Source of the DNA: CAZWUZ01 sp964637655 [NCBI: uncultured bacterium]
GTDB taxonomy: Bacteria; DAOPZR01
DNA length: 6,595 nt
Direction: 5' to 3'
NCBI GenBank assembly: GCA_964637655.1
Contig: CAZWUZ010000213.1
Coordinates: 1-6,595, forward strand
Part shown: in pieces, positions 6,130 to 6,595 of the stretch
Position numbering within the stretch: the stretch's first letter is position 1
Layout: every line of letters starts with the position of its first letter
Made by a program: the position numbers and the translations under genes
The notes under the pieces: model-generated
The model's database searches: none
Seen by the model: only the letters and a program-made list of their open reading frames with translations
What the model was told of the DNA's origin: nothing

Positions 6130-6595
6130 TCAGCCACCTCCCGGCCGAGCGCGGCGGCGCGGTCGAGGCAGTCGGGGTGGTGCCGGACCGCGCCGGCTTC
6201 TTCGCCGCCGGGACAGAACAGCTCGCCGGTGAAACGCGCGCCGGCAGTGGCGAAAAAGTTGGCGGCCACGCTGCGGGCGTTGCGGTAGAAGTCCTGCCGG
6301 TCCGTCGCCGCGGTGACGAACAGCACGCCGCGTCGCGGCGTGTCGCGCGGCAGGGTGTGATACACCTCCCGCGCCTGCCAGCGGCATTGCAGACGGTCGA
6401 TGCACATCTTGGTTTGTGCGCTGAGCCCGCCGAAGTAGAGCGGGCTGGCGAGGATGATGCCGCTGGCGCGGTCGAGCAGCGGGTAGACCTGCTGCAGGTC
6501 GTCGCGCAGCAGGCAGGAACCGTCACGCGGGGCGTCGGGGCAGGCCTGGCAGGGGCGGAAGTGCAGGTCGTTGAGGATGACGGTTTCCGTCGTCG
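6120..6595 (-). CDS. Flavodoxin-fold NAD(P)H-dependent oxidoreductase, C-terminal part (5' truncated)
   Basis: The frame is open from the window edge (first full codon at 6593) to TGA at 6122-6120, giving 157 visible residues; the N-terminal FMN phosphate loop lies outside. The visible part has a cysteine cluster, PCQACPDAPRDGSC (residues 14-27), then DD, then ASPLYFGGLSAQTKMCIDR (49-67). This order is typical of the flavodoxin-like/NADPH-dependent FMN reductase family (PF03358/PF02525), where the SPLYFGG loop contacts the flavin ring and the downstream Lys and Asp-Arg lie at the dimer interface. The C-terminal GAVRHHPDCLDRAAALGREV fits the family's closing helix. These enzymes reduce flavins, quinones, metals or aromatic compounds with NAD(P)H; the substrate here is unknown. 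An internal ATG at 6407 cuts through the conserved region and is not the true start. The stop overlaps the metallo-hydrolase start by 10 nt, implying co-transcription. Confidence 0.82.
   Translation of the reverse strand, partial: TTETVILNDLHFRPCQACPDAPRDGSCLLRDDLQQVYPLLDRASGIILASPLYFGGLSAQTKMCIDRLQCRWQAREVYHTLPRDTPRRGVLFVTAATDRQDFYRNARSVAANFFATAGARFTGELFCPGGEEAGAVRHHPDCLDRAAALGREVAECS
6136..6141 (-). promoter_or_regulatory. Ribosome binding site for the metallo-hydrolase
   Basis: On the minus strand this reads GGAGGT, a full Shine-Dalgarno core, with a 6-nt spacer to the ATG at 6129. It sits within the last codons of the oxidoreductase gene and confirms the overlapping start. Confidence 0.8.

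Noticed and set aside
5257-6288. A 343-codon plus-strand frame opposite the metallo-hydrolase
   Set aside because: No domain is visible; the minus strand carries all metal ligands of an MBL-fold enzyme and a strong Shine-Dalgarno.
6120-6407. The oxidoreductase starting at the internal ATG at 6407
   Set aside because: The conserved cysteine cluster and flavin-binding SPLYFGG loop lie upstream in the same open frame, so the gene continues past the window edge.

Overview
The window is GC-rich bacterial DNA (by eye roughly two thirds G+C) packed with protein genes. I see no RNA gene, mobile element, CRISPR array or long non-coding stretch. The families present (large membrane sugar-phosphate transferase, UDP-GlcNAc 4,6-dehydratase, VUT-family queuosine-precursor transporter, MntP, DUF2156 protein) suggest a Gram-negative bacterium, perhaps a high-GC Desulfobacterota or gammaproteobacterium. 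That placement is an inference from gene content and is weak.

Left block, plus strand (1-3095): the C-terminal end of a ribulose-phosphate 3-epimerase-like TIM-barrel protein, a 116-nt leader, then two directly abutting genes. The first encodes a polyprenyl-phosphate sugar-1-phosphate transferase with membrane, Rossmann-like and catalytic domains. The second encodes a nucleotide-sugar 4,6-dehydratase of the WbpM/PglF type that lacks the usual membrane domain. Together they look like the initiating module of a surface glycan: one makes a 4-keto-6-deoxy-HexNAc nucleotide, the other loads a sugar phosphate onto the lipid carrier. No aminotransferase, acetyltransferase, flippase or polymerase is in view.

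Right block, minus strand (6595-3115): five genes read leftward in what looks like one operon, converging on the glycan genes with only 19 nt between the stop codons. In transcription order they are a flavodoxin-fold NAD(P)H/FMN oxidoreductase (5' end outside the window), an MBL-fold metallo-hydrolase (10-nt overlap), the manganese exporter MntP (1-nt gap), a DUF2156 GNAT-like protein (52-nt gap, own Shine-Dalgarno), and a YhhQ-type queuosine-precursor transporter (1-nt gap). Two junctions have the identical TGA-C-ATG arrangement without a visible ribosome site, which points to translational coupling.

I found no convincing evidence of a wholly new system. The points most worth checking are the membrane-less dehydratase coupled to the sugar transferase, the non-standard phosphate loop of the epimerase-like protein, and the mixed manganese/redox/tRNA-related operon containing an uncharacterised DUF2156 protein.
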